Assembly: GCA_963660435.1 (NCBI GenBank)
Contig: CAVKYI010000007.1
Span: 17,571-81,570 of the forward strand
Direction of reading: 5' to 3'
Length of the DNA stretch: 64,000 nucleotides
Source: Hallerella sp963660435
Lineage (GTDB): Bacteria > Fibrobacterota > Fibrobacteria > Fibrobacterales > Fibrobacteraceae
The notes beneath the pieces were generated by a model. The model worked only from the letters and a program-made list of their open reading frames with translations, made no database searches and was not told the DNA's origin. Both the position numbers and the translations under genes were made by a program. Positions 42,072 through 50,301 of the stretch are shown piece by piece (within the stretch, counting starts at the first letter, position 1; every line of letters starts with the position of its first letter).

Positions 42072-42621
42072 TCTCTTTGTGATGAGCGCGCCTTCGGGAG
42101 CCGGCAAGACAACTCTCAAGGACATGGTCATCCCGGAATTTCCCGACATGGTCTATTCCATTTCCGCCACGACGCGCCCCCCGCGCGAAGGCGAAATCGA
42201 CGGCGTCCACTACTTTTTCAAGACCCGGGAAGAATTCCACAAAATGATTTCGAACGGCGAAATGGTGGAATGGAACGAGGTCCACGGAAACTTTTACGGC
42301 ACGCCCAAAAGCTTCGTGGAAAAGATGCTTTCCGAAGGAAAACGCGTCCTTTTCGATCTGGATGTCTTCGGAAAGGTCAATTTCGACAAGGTCTATCCGA
42401 AAGCGGTCGGCATCCTGATTCTCCCGCCATCGCTTGAAATTCTCGAAAAGCGGCTACGGCATCGCGCGACGGATTCCGAATCGGTCATCGAGCTCCGACT
42501 CGAAAACGCGAAAAGGGAAATTCAATTTGCCAAGGAACACGGGAAGTACGAATACACGATAGTAAACGACAACCTGGAAGACGCCGCGAACCAGTTGCGA
42601 CAGATTCTGCTCGAAGCCTAG
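42061..42621 (+). CDS. gmk: Guanylate kinase
   Basis: 186-residue enzyme that phosphorylates GMP to GDP. The P-loop APSGAGKTT with Lys16, the GMP-binding SATTRPPREGEIDGVHYFF region and the Arg-rich lid RLRHRATDSE are all present. The first 11 nt lie inside the upstream glycosyltransferase gene, so expression is coupled to it. Confidence 0.97.
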   Translation: MKSSLFVMSAPSGAGKTTLKDMVIPEFPDMVYSISATTRPPREGEIDGVHYFFKTREEFHKMISNGEMVEWNEVHGNFYGTPKSFVEKMLSEGKRVLFDLDVFGKVNFDKVYPKAVGILILPPSLEILEKRLRHRATDSESVIELRLENAKREIQFAKEHGKYEYTIVNDNLEDAANQLRQILLEA

Positions 42622-42709
42622 CGGTATTCAGCGCCTAGTCGAGAGAACAGGCAAAGTTCCGACTCGACGATTAACCAAGTCCTCTCAACGGCACGTCGCC
42701 GTAATTAAC

Positions 42710-42715
42710 TATATT
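42710..42715 (+). promoter_or_regulatory. Candidate -10 element for the aminotransferase-gltA pair
   Basis: TATATT predicts a start near 42722 and a leader of about 25 nt carrying AAGGA 6 nt before the ATG at 42747. Confidence 0.4.
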
Positions 42716-42746
42716 GCAGGTTGGAATATTTCCACAAGGACATACT

Positions 42747-44051
42747 ATGACTTTGAATCCTCTCGCCGAATCACTCAACCGCGAACTTTCCGCAAACGGC
42801 GCATCCATCTTTCAAATGCTTTCCCGGAAGGGCAAGGCTATCTTCTTCCCGAGCAAGGGAATCCTCGGCCAGGGAGGCGAAGCCAAGGGAAAGGAAATCA
42901 ACGCGACCATCGGAACGGCGCTCGAAGACGACGGTTCCCCGCTCGTTCTTCCAAGCGTCCAGAAGTCTTTGAATCTTCCGAAATCCGCATTTCTCTACGC
43001 ACCGAGCTACGGAAACCCCGAACTGCGCGACGCCTGGAAAGCGCAGATTCTCCGCAAGAACCCGAGCCTCGAAGGCAAATCGTTCTCCCGACCGGTCGTC
43101 TCCGCCGCACTCACCCATGCGATTTCCATCGCGGGCTATCTCTTTCTCGACGAGAGAGACAAGATCCTGATGCCGGACCTCTACTGGGACAATTACGAGC
43201 TCGCTTTCGAAAACGCCTATGGGGCAAGGATCGATACGTTCGAAACATTCGAAAACGGAAGCTTTAACGTCAAGGCTCTCGAAAAGGCTCTCGAAAGGGA
43301 CGGCGTGGGAAAGAAAGTCGTTCTTCTCAACTTTCCGAACAACCCGACCGGCTACACGGCGACCGAAAAGGAAGCGATTCAGATAGCGGATGCGCTCGTC
43401 CATTCGGCAGACAAGGGAAACAGGATCGTAGTCCTGCTCGACGACGCCTACTTTGGACTGGTCTATGAAGAGGGAGTCGCCAGGGAATCGCTCTTTACGA
43501 AGCTAGTCGATGCGCACAGGGACATTCTCGCCGTCAAGCTCGACGGTCCGACAAAGGAAGATTACGTCTGGGGTTTCCGCGTGGGATTCCTCACGTTCGG
43601 ATTCAAGGACGCGACGCCGGAGCAGCTCAAGGCCCTCGAAAGCAAGGCCGCAGGCGCTATCCGCGGAAACATTTCGAACGCCCCGAGCATTTCCCAGAAA
43701 ATTCTTCTCGAAGCCTACAAAAGCCCGGAATATGTTTCGGAAAAGGAACAGAAATACGCCGTACTCAAGAAGCGCTACGATGTTATCAAGAAGACGCTCG
43801 CCGAACATCCCGAATACAGGGACGCTTTCGAACCGATGCCGTTCAACAGCGGCTACTTCATGTGCGTCCGACCGAAAGGCGTCGATGCGGAATCGGTCCG
43901 CGTGGAGCTGCTCAAGAACTACAGCACGGGGACCATCATGCTGAAAGGCCTCCTGCGGCTCGCCTTCTCCGCCGTCCCAACGGACAAGCTTCCGAAACTT
44001 TTCGAAAACGTTTACCGGGCGATTCTCGCCCTCACACCCCAACAACCATAG
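42747..44051 (+). CDS. Class I/II PLP-dependent aminotransferase
   Basis: 434-residue fold-type I aminotransferase. Visible features are NPTGY with the substrate-binding Asn near 200, a DDAYFGLVYE segment with the Asp that contacts the PLP ring nitrogen, and TKEDYVWGFRVGF with the candidate PLP lysine and the carboxylate-binding Arg. The substrate cannot be assigned. Start is the ATG at 42747 with AAGGA at 6 nt. It is followed 9 nt later by gltA, so a role in amino acid metabolism off the citrate cycle is possible. Confidence 0.85.
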   Translation: MTLNPLAESLNRELSANGASIFQMLSRKGKAIFFPSKGILGQGGEAKGKEINATIGTALEDDGSPLVLPSVQKSLNLPKSAFLYAPSYGNPELRDAWKAQILRKNPSLEGKSFSRPVVSAALTHAISIAGYLFLDERDKILMPDLYWDNYELAFENAYGARIDTFETFENGSFNVKALEKALERDGVGKKVVLLNFPNNPTGYTATEKEAIQIADALVHSADKGNRIVVLLDDAYFGLVYEEGVARESLFTKLVDAHRDILAVKLDGPTKEDYVWGFRVGFLTFGFKDATPEQLKALESKAAGAIRGNISNAPSISQKILLEAYKSPEYVSEKEQKYAVLKKRYDVIKKTLAEHPEYRDAFEPMPFNSGYFMCVRPKGVDAESVRVELLKNYSTGTIMLKGLLRLAFSAVPTDKLPKLFENVYRAILALTPQQP

Positions 44052-44060
44052 GAGATTTCA

Positions 44061-45350
44061 ATGGCCGACCTCGCTACCTTGAATTACGAAGGAAAGTCCT
44101 ACCCGCTTTCCGTTGTGACCGGAACGGAAAACGAAAAAGCGATAGACATCTCTAGTCTCCGAAAGGAATCCGGGCTTGTCACGCTCGACTACGGCTACAC
44201 CAACACGGGCAGCACGAGAAGCCAGATTACCTTCGTCAACGGGGAAAAGGGAATCCTCCGGTATCGCGGATACGACATCGAAGACCTGGCGGCCTACACG
44301 ACATTCCCGGAAACGGCGTGGCTTCTCATCTACGGAGAGCTTCCCACCCGCGAACAGCTCGGCACGTTCCGCCGGCTCCTTACCGAAAACGCGCTCATCC
44401 ACGAAAACCTGCTCAACTTCTTCCGGGAAATGCCTCCTTCCGCACACCCGATGGGAATCCTCGGCGCGGTCGTCAATGCGCTCGGGCTTTTCACGCCGCG
44501 CTTCTACGACGACGAAAGCAAGCAGGACGCGTTCAACCTCACCGTCGCGAGCCTCATTTCCAAGGTGCGCACAATCGCCGCGTTCTCCTACAAGGCGAGC
44601 ATCGGCGAACCGTTCGTCTATCCCGACGCGGAAAAGAGCTACTGTTCGAACTTCCTCAACATGATGTTTTCGAGCAAGGCGAAGCCCTACAACGTCGATC
44701 CGCTGTTCGTCCATGCGCTGAACGTCCTTCTCATCGTCCACGCGGACCACGAACAGAACTGTTCCACATCGACCGTCCGGATGGTCGGAAGCTCCCAGGC
44801 GAGCCTGTACGCAAGCGTCTGCGCGGGCATCTGCGCCCTGTGGGGACCGCTCCACGGTGGAGCGAACCAGGCGGCACTCGAAACGCTCATGAAGATTCAC
44901 CAGAGCGGGCTCACCGTGAAGCAGGTCATCGAACGGGCAAAGGACAAGCAGGATCCCTTCAAGCTCTACGGATTCGGACACCGCGTCTATAAGAATTACG
45001 ATCCGAGAGCCAAGGTTCTGAAAGGGCTCGTCCACACGATTTTCGACAGGGAACATATCGCGGACCCGCTCCTCGACATCGCCTCCGAACTCGAAGAAGC
45101 CGCGCTCAAGGACGAATACTTCATCGAGCGGAAGCTCTACCCGAACGTCGATTTCTACTCGGGCATTCTCTATCACGCGATGGGGATTCCCACGAACATG
45201 CTCACCGTCATGTTCGCCATCGGACGTCTCCCCGGATGGATAGCCCACTGGAAGGAGATGCACGATGATCCGCAATCGAAGATCAACCGCCCGCGGCAAA
45301 TCTATACCGGCTACGAAGCGCGTCCCTGGCTCCCGATCGACGACCGTTGA
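44061..45350 (+). CDS. gltA: Citrate synthase
   Basis: 429-residue type II citrate synthase joining acetyl-CoA and oxaloacetate. The catalytic triad is visible: His in GPLHGGANQ, His in GFGHRVYK and Asp in NVDFYSGI. The NCSTSTVRMVGSS segment is typical of Gram-negative hexameric enzymes. GGAG lies 7 nt before the ATG. It ends in a bidirectional terminator at 45367-45394. Confidence 0.97.
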   Translation: MADLATLNYEGKSYPLSVVTGTENEKAIDISSLRKESGLVTLDYGYTNTGSTRSQITFVNGEKGILRYRGYDIEDLAAYTTFPETAWLLIYGELPTREQLGTFRRLLTENALIHENLLNFFREMPPSAHPMGILGAVVNALGLFTPRFYDDESKQDAFNLTVASLISKVRTIAAFSYKASIGEPFVYPDAEKSYCSNFLNMMFSSKAKPYNVDPLFVHALNVLLIVHADHEQNCSTSTVRMVGSSQASLYASVCAGICALWGPLHGGANQAALETLMKIHQSGLTVKQVIERAKDKQDPFKLYGFGHRVYKNYDPRAKVLKGLVHTIFDREHIADPLLDIASELEEAALKDEYFIERKLYPNVDFYSGILYHAMGIPTNMLTVMFAIGRLPGWIAHWKEMHDDPQSKINRPRQIYTGYEARPWLPIDDR

Positions 45351-45366
45351 TTCGAAATTCCGAGAA

Positions 45367-45394
45367 AACGCCTGCCCCCGAGCAGGCGTTTTTT
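45367..45394 (+). terminator. Bidirectional rho-independent terminator between gltA and the MFS gene
   Basis: A perfect 9-bp stem AACGCCTGC/GCAGGCGTT with a 6-nt loop is followed by T on the plus strand and preceded by A, which gives a T-tract on the minus strand as well. It serves the two convergent genes. Confidence 0.85.
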
Positions 45395-46553
45395 ATTGGC
45401 GAACGAGATGCCGATACGCGGCAAAGCTTACCAGAAGCGAAAGGACCGCCCCTGCCGAAAGCGCAAGCCCAAGCGAACGGAAAATGTCGCCGAGACCGAC
45501 GAGCGGCGTAACCACTCCGCCCATCAAAAATCCCGAAGCCCCGAGAAGCGCAGACGCGGTTCCCGCATTTTTCCGTTCGGAATTTAACGCGAGCGATGTC
45601 GATGGCGGCTGCAAAAGCCCAAACGAGAACAGCAGGCAGACAAAGCAAGCCTCGACAGCAAAAAGCGGCGCGTGGAAATGGAGCGCAAAAGCCGTTAAAA
45701 GACCAAAAGCGCACAGCGAAATCCCGCCGACGAGAATCATCTTCCGTTCGCTGCCCTTTCCGGCGAGAGCGCACCCAAGCCCGATAGCAATCGCGTTCAC
45801 GGCAAAGCAAAAGCTGAACGCCATCGGGGAAAGCCCGTAACCCTGCTGCAAGATGAAAGGCGAAGCCGATATATAGGCGAAAAGGACCCATGCGGAAATC
45901 GCATACAGCAAGAGATACCGCCGATACGAAGAATTTTTCAAGACATTTCCATAAGCCCTGAACGTGAAGATCAGCGGAGCGTGGCTGCGACGGCTTTCGG
46001 GAAGCGTCTCCGAGATTCGCGCCGAACCGAAAAGCAAAGCGAATCCATAGACCAGGAGCACGGTAAAAGTTCCCCGCCAATCCACAAAGCTCAAGAGTAT
46101 CCCTCCGAGAACAGGAGCCGTCACCGGGGCAACCCCGTTGATAGCGCTCACGACTGCGAGGAATTTCGTCAGGACCTTTCCGCGGCACTTGTCCGTCGCC
46201 ATCGCCCGGGCGATAACGATTCCACCCGAAGCGGCCATTCCCTGCAACAGGCGGAATGCGTCGAACAGAAGAATGTTCGGCGAAAGGATGCACAGGACTG
46301 TCGAAACGACAAACGCGACAAGGGAAAGAAGGAGAAGCCGCTTTCTTCCATACTTATCGCTCAGCGGCCCGACAAAGAGCTGCCCGAGAGCAAGCCCGAG
46401 CATACTCATCGTAAGGCTCATCTGCACAAGCGACGGCGTCGTCTTAAAGAAATCCGCAAGCGACGGCAACGCTGGCAAGTAAAGGTCCGTCACGAACGGC
46501 GGAAACGCCGACAGGAAACCGATGAGAAGCAGCAGAAAAAGATGTCTGTTCAT
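45393..46553 (-). CDS. MFS drug/metabolite efflux transporter, Bcr/CflA type
   Basis: 386-residue major facilitator with twelve hydrophobic segments. The pattern FPPFVTDLYLPALPSLADFF near the N-terminus and GPLSDKYGRKRLLL between helices 2 and 3 is typical of the Bcr/CflA group of proton-driven exporters (bicyclomycin, sulfonamide, cysteine). The inner membrane exporter is clear; the substrate is not. AGAGGT lies 4-5 nt before the ATG. It appears monocistronic and converges on gltA. Confidence 0.9.
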   Translation of the reverse strand: MNRHLFLLLLIGFLSAFPPFVTDLYLPALPSLADFFKTTPSLVQMSLTMSMLGLALGQLFVGPLSDKYGRKRLLLLSLVAFVVSTVLCILSPNILLFDAFRLLQGMAASGGIVIARAMATDKCRGKVLTKFLAVVSAINGVAPVTAPVLGGILLSFVDWRGTFTVLLVYGFALLFGSARISETLPESRRSHAPLIFTFRAYGNVLKNSSYRRYLLLYAISAWVLFAYISASPFILQQGYGLSPMAFSFCFAVNAIAIGLGCALAGKGSERKMILVGGISLCAFGLLTAFALHFHAPLFAVEACFVCLLFSFGLLQPPSTSLALNSERKNAGTASALLGASGFLMGGVVTPLVGLGDIFRSLGLALSAGAVLSLLVSFAAYRHLVRQ

Positions 46554-46879
46554 TTTTACCTCTTTAAAACAAAAAACGCGCCCTGCAACTGGTCTTACGA
46601 TGTTACACTGCGCGTTACTTTCGCGATGTAATTTAGGAAAAATTTCCTCGATTTTTCAAGAGACGGACTTTCGGATTTTTTGCTTACCGAAAAGAAAAGC
46701 CCTTTTGTAAAAAACGCTCGCTACAAAAAAAATCGCGAACTTCGAATGACAAACCAGCGCGAAGCGTCGCAACCAAATTTTTGAAAATTGATTTTTTAGA
46801 GGTGACCTAAACTTTCTATCCTTTGTCTATGACGGTAACCCTTTTCAAAACTTTGTTCTAGTCCAAGGAAATCGTTAGA
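46554..46879 (+). other. Intergenic region with repeat fragment and an inverted repeat
   Basis: 326-nt gap between divergent genes. It holds a 7-bp inverted repeat AACGCGC (46575-46581) / GCGCGTT (46610-46616) just upstream of the MFS gene, which could be an operator, and a fragment of the MITE-like element at 46744-46808. AAGGA at the end serves the 46880 gene. No open reading frame looks real here. Confidence 0.5.
46744..46808 (+). repeat. Right-end fragment of the MITE-like element
   Basis: Matches the right 65 bp of the 15501-15663 element (GAATGACaAACCaGCGCGAAGCGTCGCAA... to GAGGTGACCT) with a few substitutions. The left half is missing. Confidence 0.65.
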
Positions 46880-47506
46880 ATGCGTTTTTGCAGCAAAGTA
46901 CTTTTTATCTGCGTCGTTCTTGTCTGCTACATTCATGCGAAAGAACCTGCCAGCATAGAAACTGCCATCGGAGTAGGAAGCGGCATCCTCGTCGGGAAAA
47001 ATCCGGAAACGGCTTTGCCATCAAACTTCGGATGGAACGTTTCCGCAGGCGCGAGCCTGGACATTCCCGTTTCGGAAAGATTTTCACTTCTTGCCGGACT
47101 GGGTTTGGATTATCTGGATTTTCACGCCAAAATCAAAATGACATCGGGAAACGAATCCTTCGAAAAAAACGATATCGCCGCCATCCTCAACCTAAATCTT
47201 CCCATCTTGTTTCGGGCAAAATTCGGCAAGAGGTTCTTTGCAAGCGGTGGAATCGCTCCGAGTTTCAACCTTCTATCCAAGCGGAAAAAAGTTTTTGAAA
47301 GCTGGAGCGACATTTCCGGGATACAAAGACTCAATGCGGAAATCGTTCTCGACGCGGGAATCCGACTGCCCTGCCGGTTTGCTTCTAGCGTCCGTTTTGA
47401 AGTCCCTGTTTTCGAAACGATCGATTCCCCTTCGCGAGACGCCCGTTTGCGGATGTTTAAAATCCAGTTGGGAATTTCCCGCCAATGGGGAAACTTTTCG
47501 TTCTGA
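46880..47506 (+). CDS. Predicted outer membrane beta-barrel protein
   Basis: 208-residue exported protein. The signal peptide spans 1-20 (CYIHA). The mature part shows paired amphipathic strands with glycine turns: AIGVGSGILVG, FGWNVSAGASLDIPV, FSLLAGLGLDYL, PILFRAKFGKRFFASGG and a final FKIQLGISRQW strand ending in aromatic Phe. This suits a small eight-stranded barrel of the OmpW/PorT-like kind. No enzymatic motif is present. AAGGA lies 9 nt before the ATG. It abuts rsgA tail to tail with no spacing. Confidence 0.75.
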   Translation: MRFCSKVLFICVVLVCYIHAKEPASIETAIGVGSGILVGKNPETALPSNFGWNVSAGASLDIPVSERFSLLAGLGLDYLDFHAKIKMTSGNESFEKNDIAAILNLNLPILFRAKFGKRFFASGGIAPSFNLLSKRKKVFESWSDISGIQRLNAEIVLDAGIRLPCRFASSVRFEVPVFETIDSPSRDARLRMFKIQLGISRQWGNFSF

Positions 47507-48628
47507 CTACTTCCCGGAATTTAAAATTCGCAGGTAGCTTTCGTATCTCGCCCGAGGAATCTCGCCGGAATCGACCCGGGAAATCACGTCGCAGCCCGGT
47601 TCGTTTATGTGCATGCAGTCGTTGTACCTGCACGTGAAAAAATCGTCTGCAAAGAACCCCGGAAAATTCCTCGCCAGTTCATGCGGTTCGATGTCCAGAA
47701 TTCCCAATTCCCGAATACCCGGCGTGTCGATAATCCGTCCTCCGAACGGAAGCGGAAACAGGCTCGAAGACGTCGTCGTGTGTCTGCCCTTTCCGTCGAG
47801 TTCGCGGACATTTCCGACATCCAGCTCCGCTCCGGGAACAAGCGCATTGACAAGGCTCGACTTTCCGACCCCGCTCTTTCCCGAAAGCACCGAAGTCCTG
47901 TCCTTCAGAACTTCCCGGAGTTCGTCGAGACCTTCGCCGGACTTGCAGCTGACGCAGATCAACTTATCCACAAGCGAAGCGAAATCCATGACCCGTTCCG
48001 GAATCGACGGAGCGAGATCCGTCTTGTTCAAAACCATGACGAGCGGCAGACGGCAAAGCCCCGCCGCAAGCAGAAAGCGGTCCGCAAAACCGTAGTTGAA
48101 GGGAGGCTCCGCCACGCTCGACACGACGACAACCTGGTCAACATTTGCAGCGAGCACAAGTTCGCGCCTAGACTTGTCTTTCGGCCCCGGACGCACAAGC
48201 GCCGACCTTCGCGGAAGAACCTTCAAAAGCGAATAAGGCGCCGTTTCCTCCGCATCCTTCGCCCGGGCGACGACAACGGAATCCCCGACGACGGGAAACT
48301 CTTTCAATTCGCAGACGACAGCGGCCCGATAAGTCGCATCGACAATCTTTCCCGTAGAAATTTGCACGACGCACGTTCTGCGGTGCACGCCTAGCACAAG
48401 CCCTTCCACGGAATCGTCCGCATCGAACTTTTCGGACGGATCCTTGATCTTCTTGACCTTCGGCTTCTTGAATTCCCGGCTCCAGCGTTCCCTGACCGGA
48501 CGGTCGTCCAGTGTTCCGCGCTTCCACATTTCCATCGTGTTTACGCGCCTCGCCCGGGCATCGCGCCGAAACTGCCGCGCAGAGCGTTCTTCCTGTTCGC
48601 CACTTTCCCGTTCGTTATCCATCGCCAT
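47507..48628 (-). CDS. rsgA: Ribosome small-subunit-dependent GTPase A
   Basis: 373-residue circularly permuted GTPase that helps mature the 30S subunit. Order of parts: a basic N-terminal extension of about 70 residues, an OB-fold domain (about 70-145), then the permuted GTPase with the G4-like motif LNKTD, the P-loop GKSGVGKSSL and the G3-like motif DTPGIRELG. The C-terminal zinc site is CRYNDCMHINEPGC (two Cys, His, Cys). Starts at 48631 (TTG), 48628 and 48622 are all possible. TAAATT elements lie just upstream, so a short or absent leader is likely. The extension makes it longer than E. coli RsgA. Confidence 0.94.
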   Translation of the reverse strand: MAMDNERESGEQEERSARQFRRDARARRVNTMEMWKRGTLDDRPVRERWSREFKKPKVKKIKDPSEKFDADDSVEGLVLGVHRRTCVVQISTGKIVDATYRAAVVCELKEFPVVGDSVVVARAKDAEETAPYSLLKVLPRRSALVRPGPKDKSRRELVLAANVDQVVVVSSVAEPPFNYGFADRFLLAAGLCRLPLVMVLNKTDLAPSIPERVMDFASLVDKLICVSCKSGEGLDELREVLKDRTSVLSGKSGVGKSSLVNALVPGAELDVGNVRELDGKGRHTTTSSSLFPLPFGGRIIDTPGIRELGILDIEPHELARNFPGFFADDFFTCRYNDCMHINEPGCDVISRVDSGEIPRARYESYLRILNSGK

Positions 48629-48816
48629 CAATTTAGAATTTAGAGATTAGGAATCAGGAACGCCAAGCGAAAACTCGACCGTTATCGCGACCTGTCCACA
48701 CGTCCCCGCAACCCGAAATTCAAATGTCGCCCGACAGGCGACCATTCCGCTTCCAGGCTTCGCTATCTTAGCCTTGGCATCGAAAGATTTTCACCCTTAT
48801 CGCAAAGGATTCTAAA

Positions 48817-49791
48817 ATGGAAAACGAAGAGACGTCGCAAGAATTCCTCTTTCCTACGGAAGGGGAACAGACATATTACTTCACGGATTTTTTTCAATCG
48901 TACTATTCCGGGCGAGAAAGAAATTTCATCGACGACGATTTTTTCAATGAACCCGGCGAACTGAACGTCTCGTTTTCGGACAACGCGTTCAAAATCAAGA
49001 TTCAGTATAGTAACGAAAAGAAACTGGAAAGTCCCACGCTCCGTTTGGCAGATTCAGAAAGCTACAAGGACGCAAGCGACAACCTGGTAAAATCCTACAC
49101 CGGTGTCTGGGAAAGCACGACCAATCCGCAGCGATTCATCTTTCAAATCTGCAAAGACTATGCAATCTTCATCAAGGAATTCAACATCAAGCTTTTCCTT
49201 GACTTTAACGGACTGTACGCAATCGACAGGACAAGGATAGGAAGCGGATTCGCCATCAACCCGAACACGATTGTCACGAGTACGCAGATTGTAAACGGGA
49301 ACCGCTTCCTTTACGCATCCAGGGAGGATTTCAGTCTCACGGGGCTAGAGCCAATCTACATCGACTACAATCTGAATCTTGCCATCCTGAAATGCAGGCA
49401 AAACCTCAAGGCGTGCGCCATCGACAGAAAGGCTTACGACATCGGCGAAGAAGTATTCGCCTATGGATTTCCGGACCCCAGGGAACGAAGCGTAAAGGCC
49501 GCCAGGGGAATCATTTCGTCCCGAAAGGGTTTCGAAGGCGAACCACAAAGCTATCAGCTCGACATGGCGCTTCAGAACGGAAATTCCGGAGGCCCTATTG
49601 CCAGGGACGGTAAAGTCGTCGGAATCGCCACGATCATCCCGCCAAACCGCCCAAACGTAGGCTCGGCGATCAAAAGCTGTCTTCTGGGAGCAATCCTCGA
49701 TTCTCTCGGCATTCCCAATACGGGAATGCGCCACCCGATAGAGAGCACATACGCCATTATATCGCTTGACGAAAACCGTCGCTACAAATAA
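48817..49791 (+). CDS. Trypsin-fold protease homologue lacking catalytic His and Asp
   Basis: 324-residue protein without signal peptide. Residues 1-125 are an acidic domain that I do not recognise. Residues about 135-300 follow the HtrA/trypsin pattern: GSGFAINPNTIVTSTQIV, then NLAILK, then QNGNSGGPI. In active members these read NHVV, DLAVLK and GNSGGP. Here the His is Gln157, the Asp is Asn187, and only Ser257 is kept. It is therefore probably not a classical serine protease and may bind peptides or act as a scaffold or sensor. There is no PDZ domain. AAAGGA lies 7 nt before the ATG. A small secreted protein gene and a macro-domain gene follow. Confidence 0.8.
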   Translation: MENEETSQEFLFPTEGEQTYYFTDFFQSYYSGRERNFIDDDFFNEPGELNVSFSDNAFKIKIQYSNEKKLESPTLRLADSESYKDASDNLVKSYTGVWESTTNPQRFIFQICKDYAIFIKEFNIKLFLDFNGLYAIDRTRIGSGFAINPNTIVTSTQIVNGNRFLYASREDFSLTGLEPIYIDYNLNLAILKCRQNLKACAIDRKAYDIGEEVFAYGFPDPRERSVKAARGIISSRKGFEGEPQSYQLDMALQNGNSGGPIARDGKVVGIATIIPPNRPNVGSAIKSCLLGAILDSLGIPNTGMRHPIESTYAIISLDENRRYK

Positions 49792-49877
49792 TAACCCCAT
49801 CACCAAGAGCGTTCCATATGAAACTTCCAACCTTGCAAACGATTCTTCAAAATCAAGCCTCAAAAATCACTTTCTCC

Positions 49878-50282
49878 ATGCCCCGTCTCCTATTCATTCT
49901 GCTCGCTTTCGCCGCCGCTTCGTTCGCCACGGAACGTTGCTACTTCATGACGCGCATGTCCTCGCCGGAGAAGTCCGTCACACTCACCGAAAAGAGTTGC
50001 GCCATCGTCAAAAGCGCACTTTCCGACATGGATTATTTCGGAAAAGCAATCGGCGAAGAAGGAAACCTCATCATCGAAAACGAAGGTTCGCTCCTCATCG
50101 AAAAAATCTACAACGAACGTTTTTCCACGGGAAACAACGCCTACCACGTTTACATGGCGGGAACATTCCTCGGGGCAAATCCCGTCAAATGCGTCGCCTC
50201 GACCAATTCCGGCTGCGGAGCGCTCGAATATGTACAGTTTGGAATCATCATCCGAGACTTCTACCTGAACCGGGGCTGGTAA
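49878..50282 (+). CDS. Small secreted protein of unknown function
   Basis: 134-residue protein. With the start at 49878 the N-terminus is a clean signal peptide, PRLLFILLAFAAASFA followed by T; an upstream ATG at 49818 would add 20 residues before it. The mature part has four cysteines (in ERCYF, EKSCAI, VKCVAS and SGCGAL) that may form two disulfides. No family is recognised. It is followed 19 nt later by the macro-domain gene, which has its own -10-like element. Confidence 0.6.
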   Translation: MPRLLFILLAFAAASFATERCYFMTRMSSPEKSVTLTEKSCAIVKSALSDMDYFGKAIGEEGNLIIENEGSLLIEKIYNERFSTGNNAYHVYMAGTFLGANPVKCVASTNSGCGALEYVQFGIIIRDFYLNRGW

Positions 50283-50288
50283 AAACTC

Positions 50289-50294
50289 TATATT
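50289..50294 (+). promoter_or_regulatory. Candidate -10 element close to the ATG of the macro-domain gene
   Basis: TATATT ends 7 nt before the ATG at 50302. No Shine-Dalgarno sequence is seen. Confidence 0.4.
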
Positions 50295-50301
50295 TTTAGC
50301 G

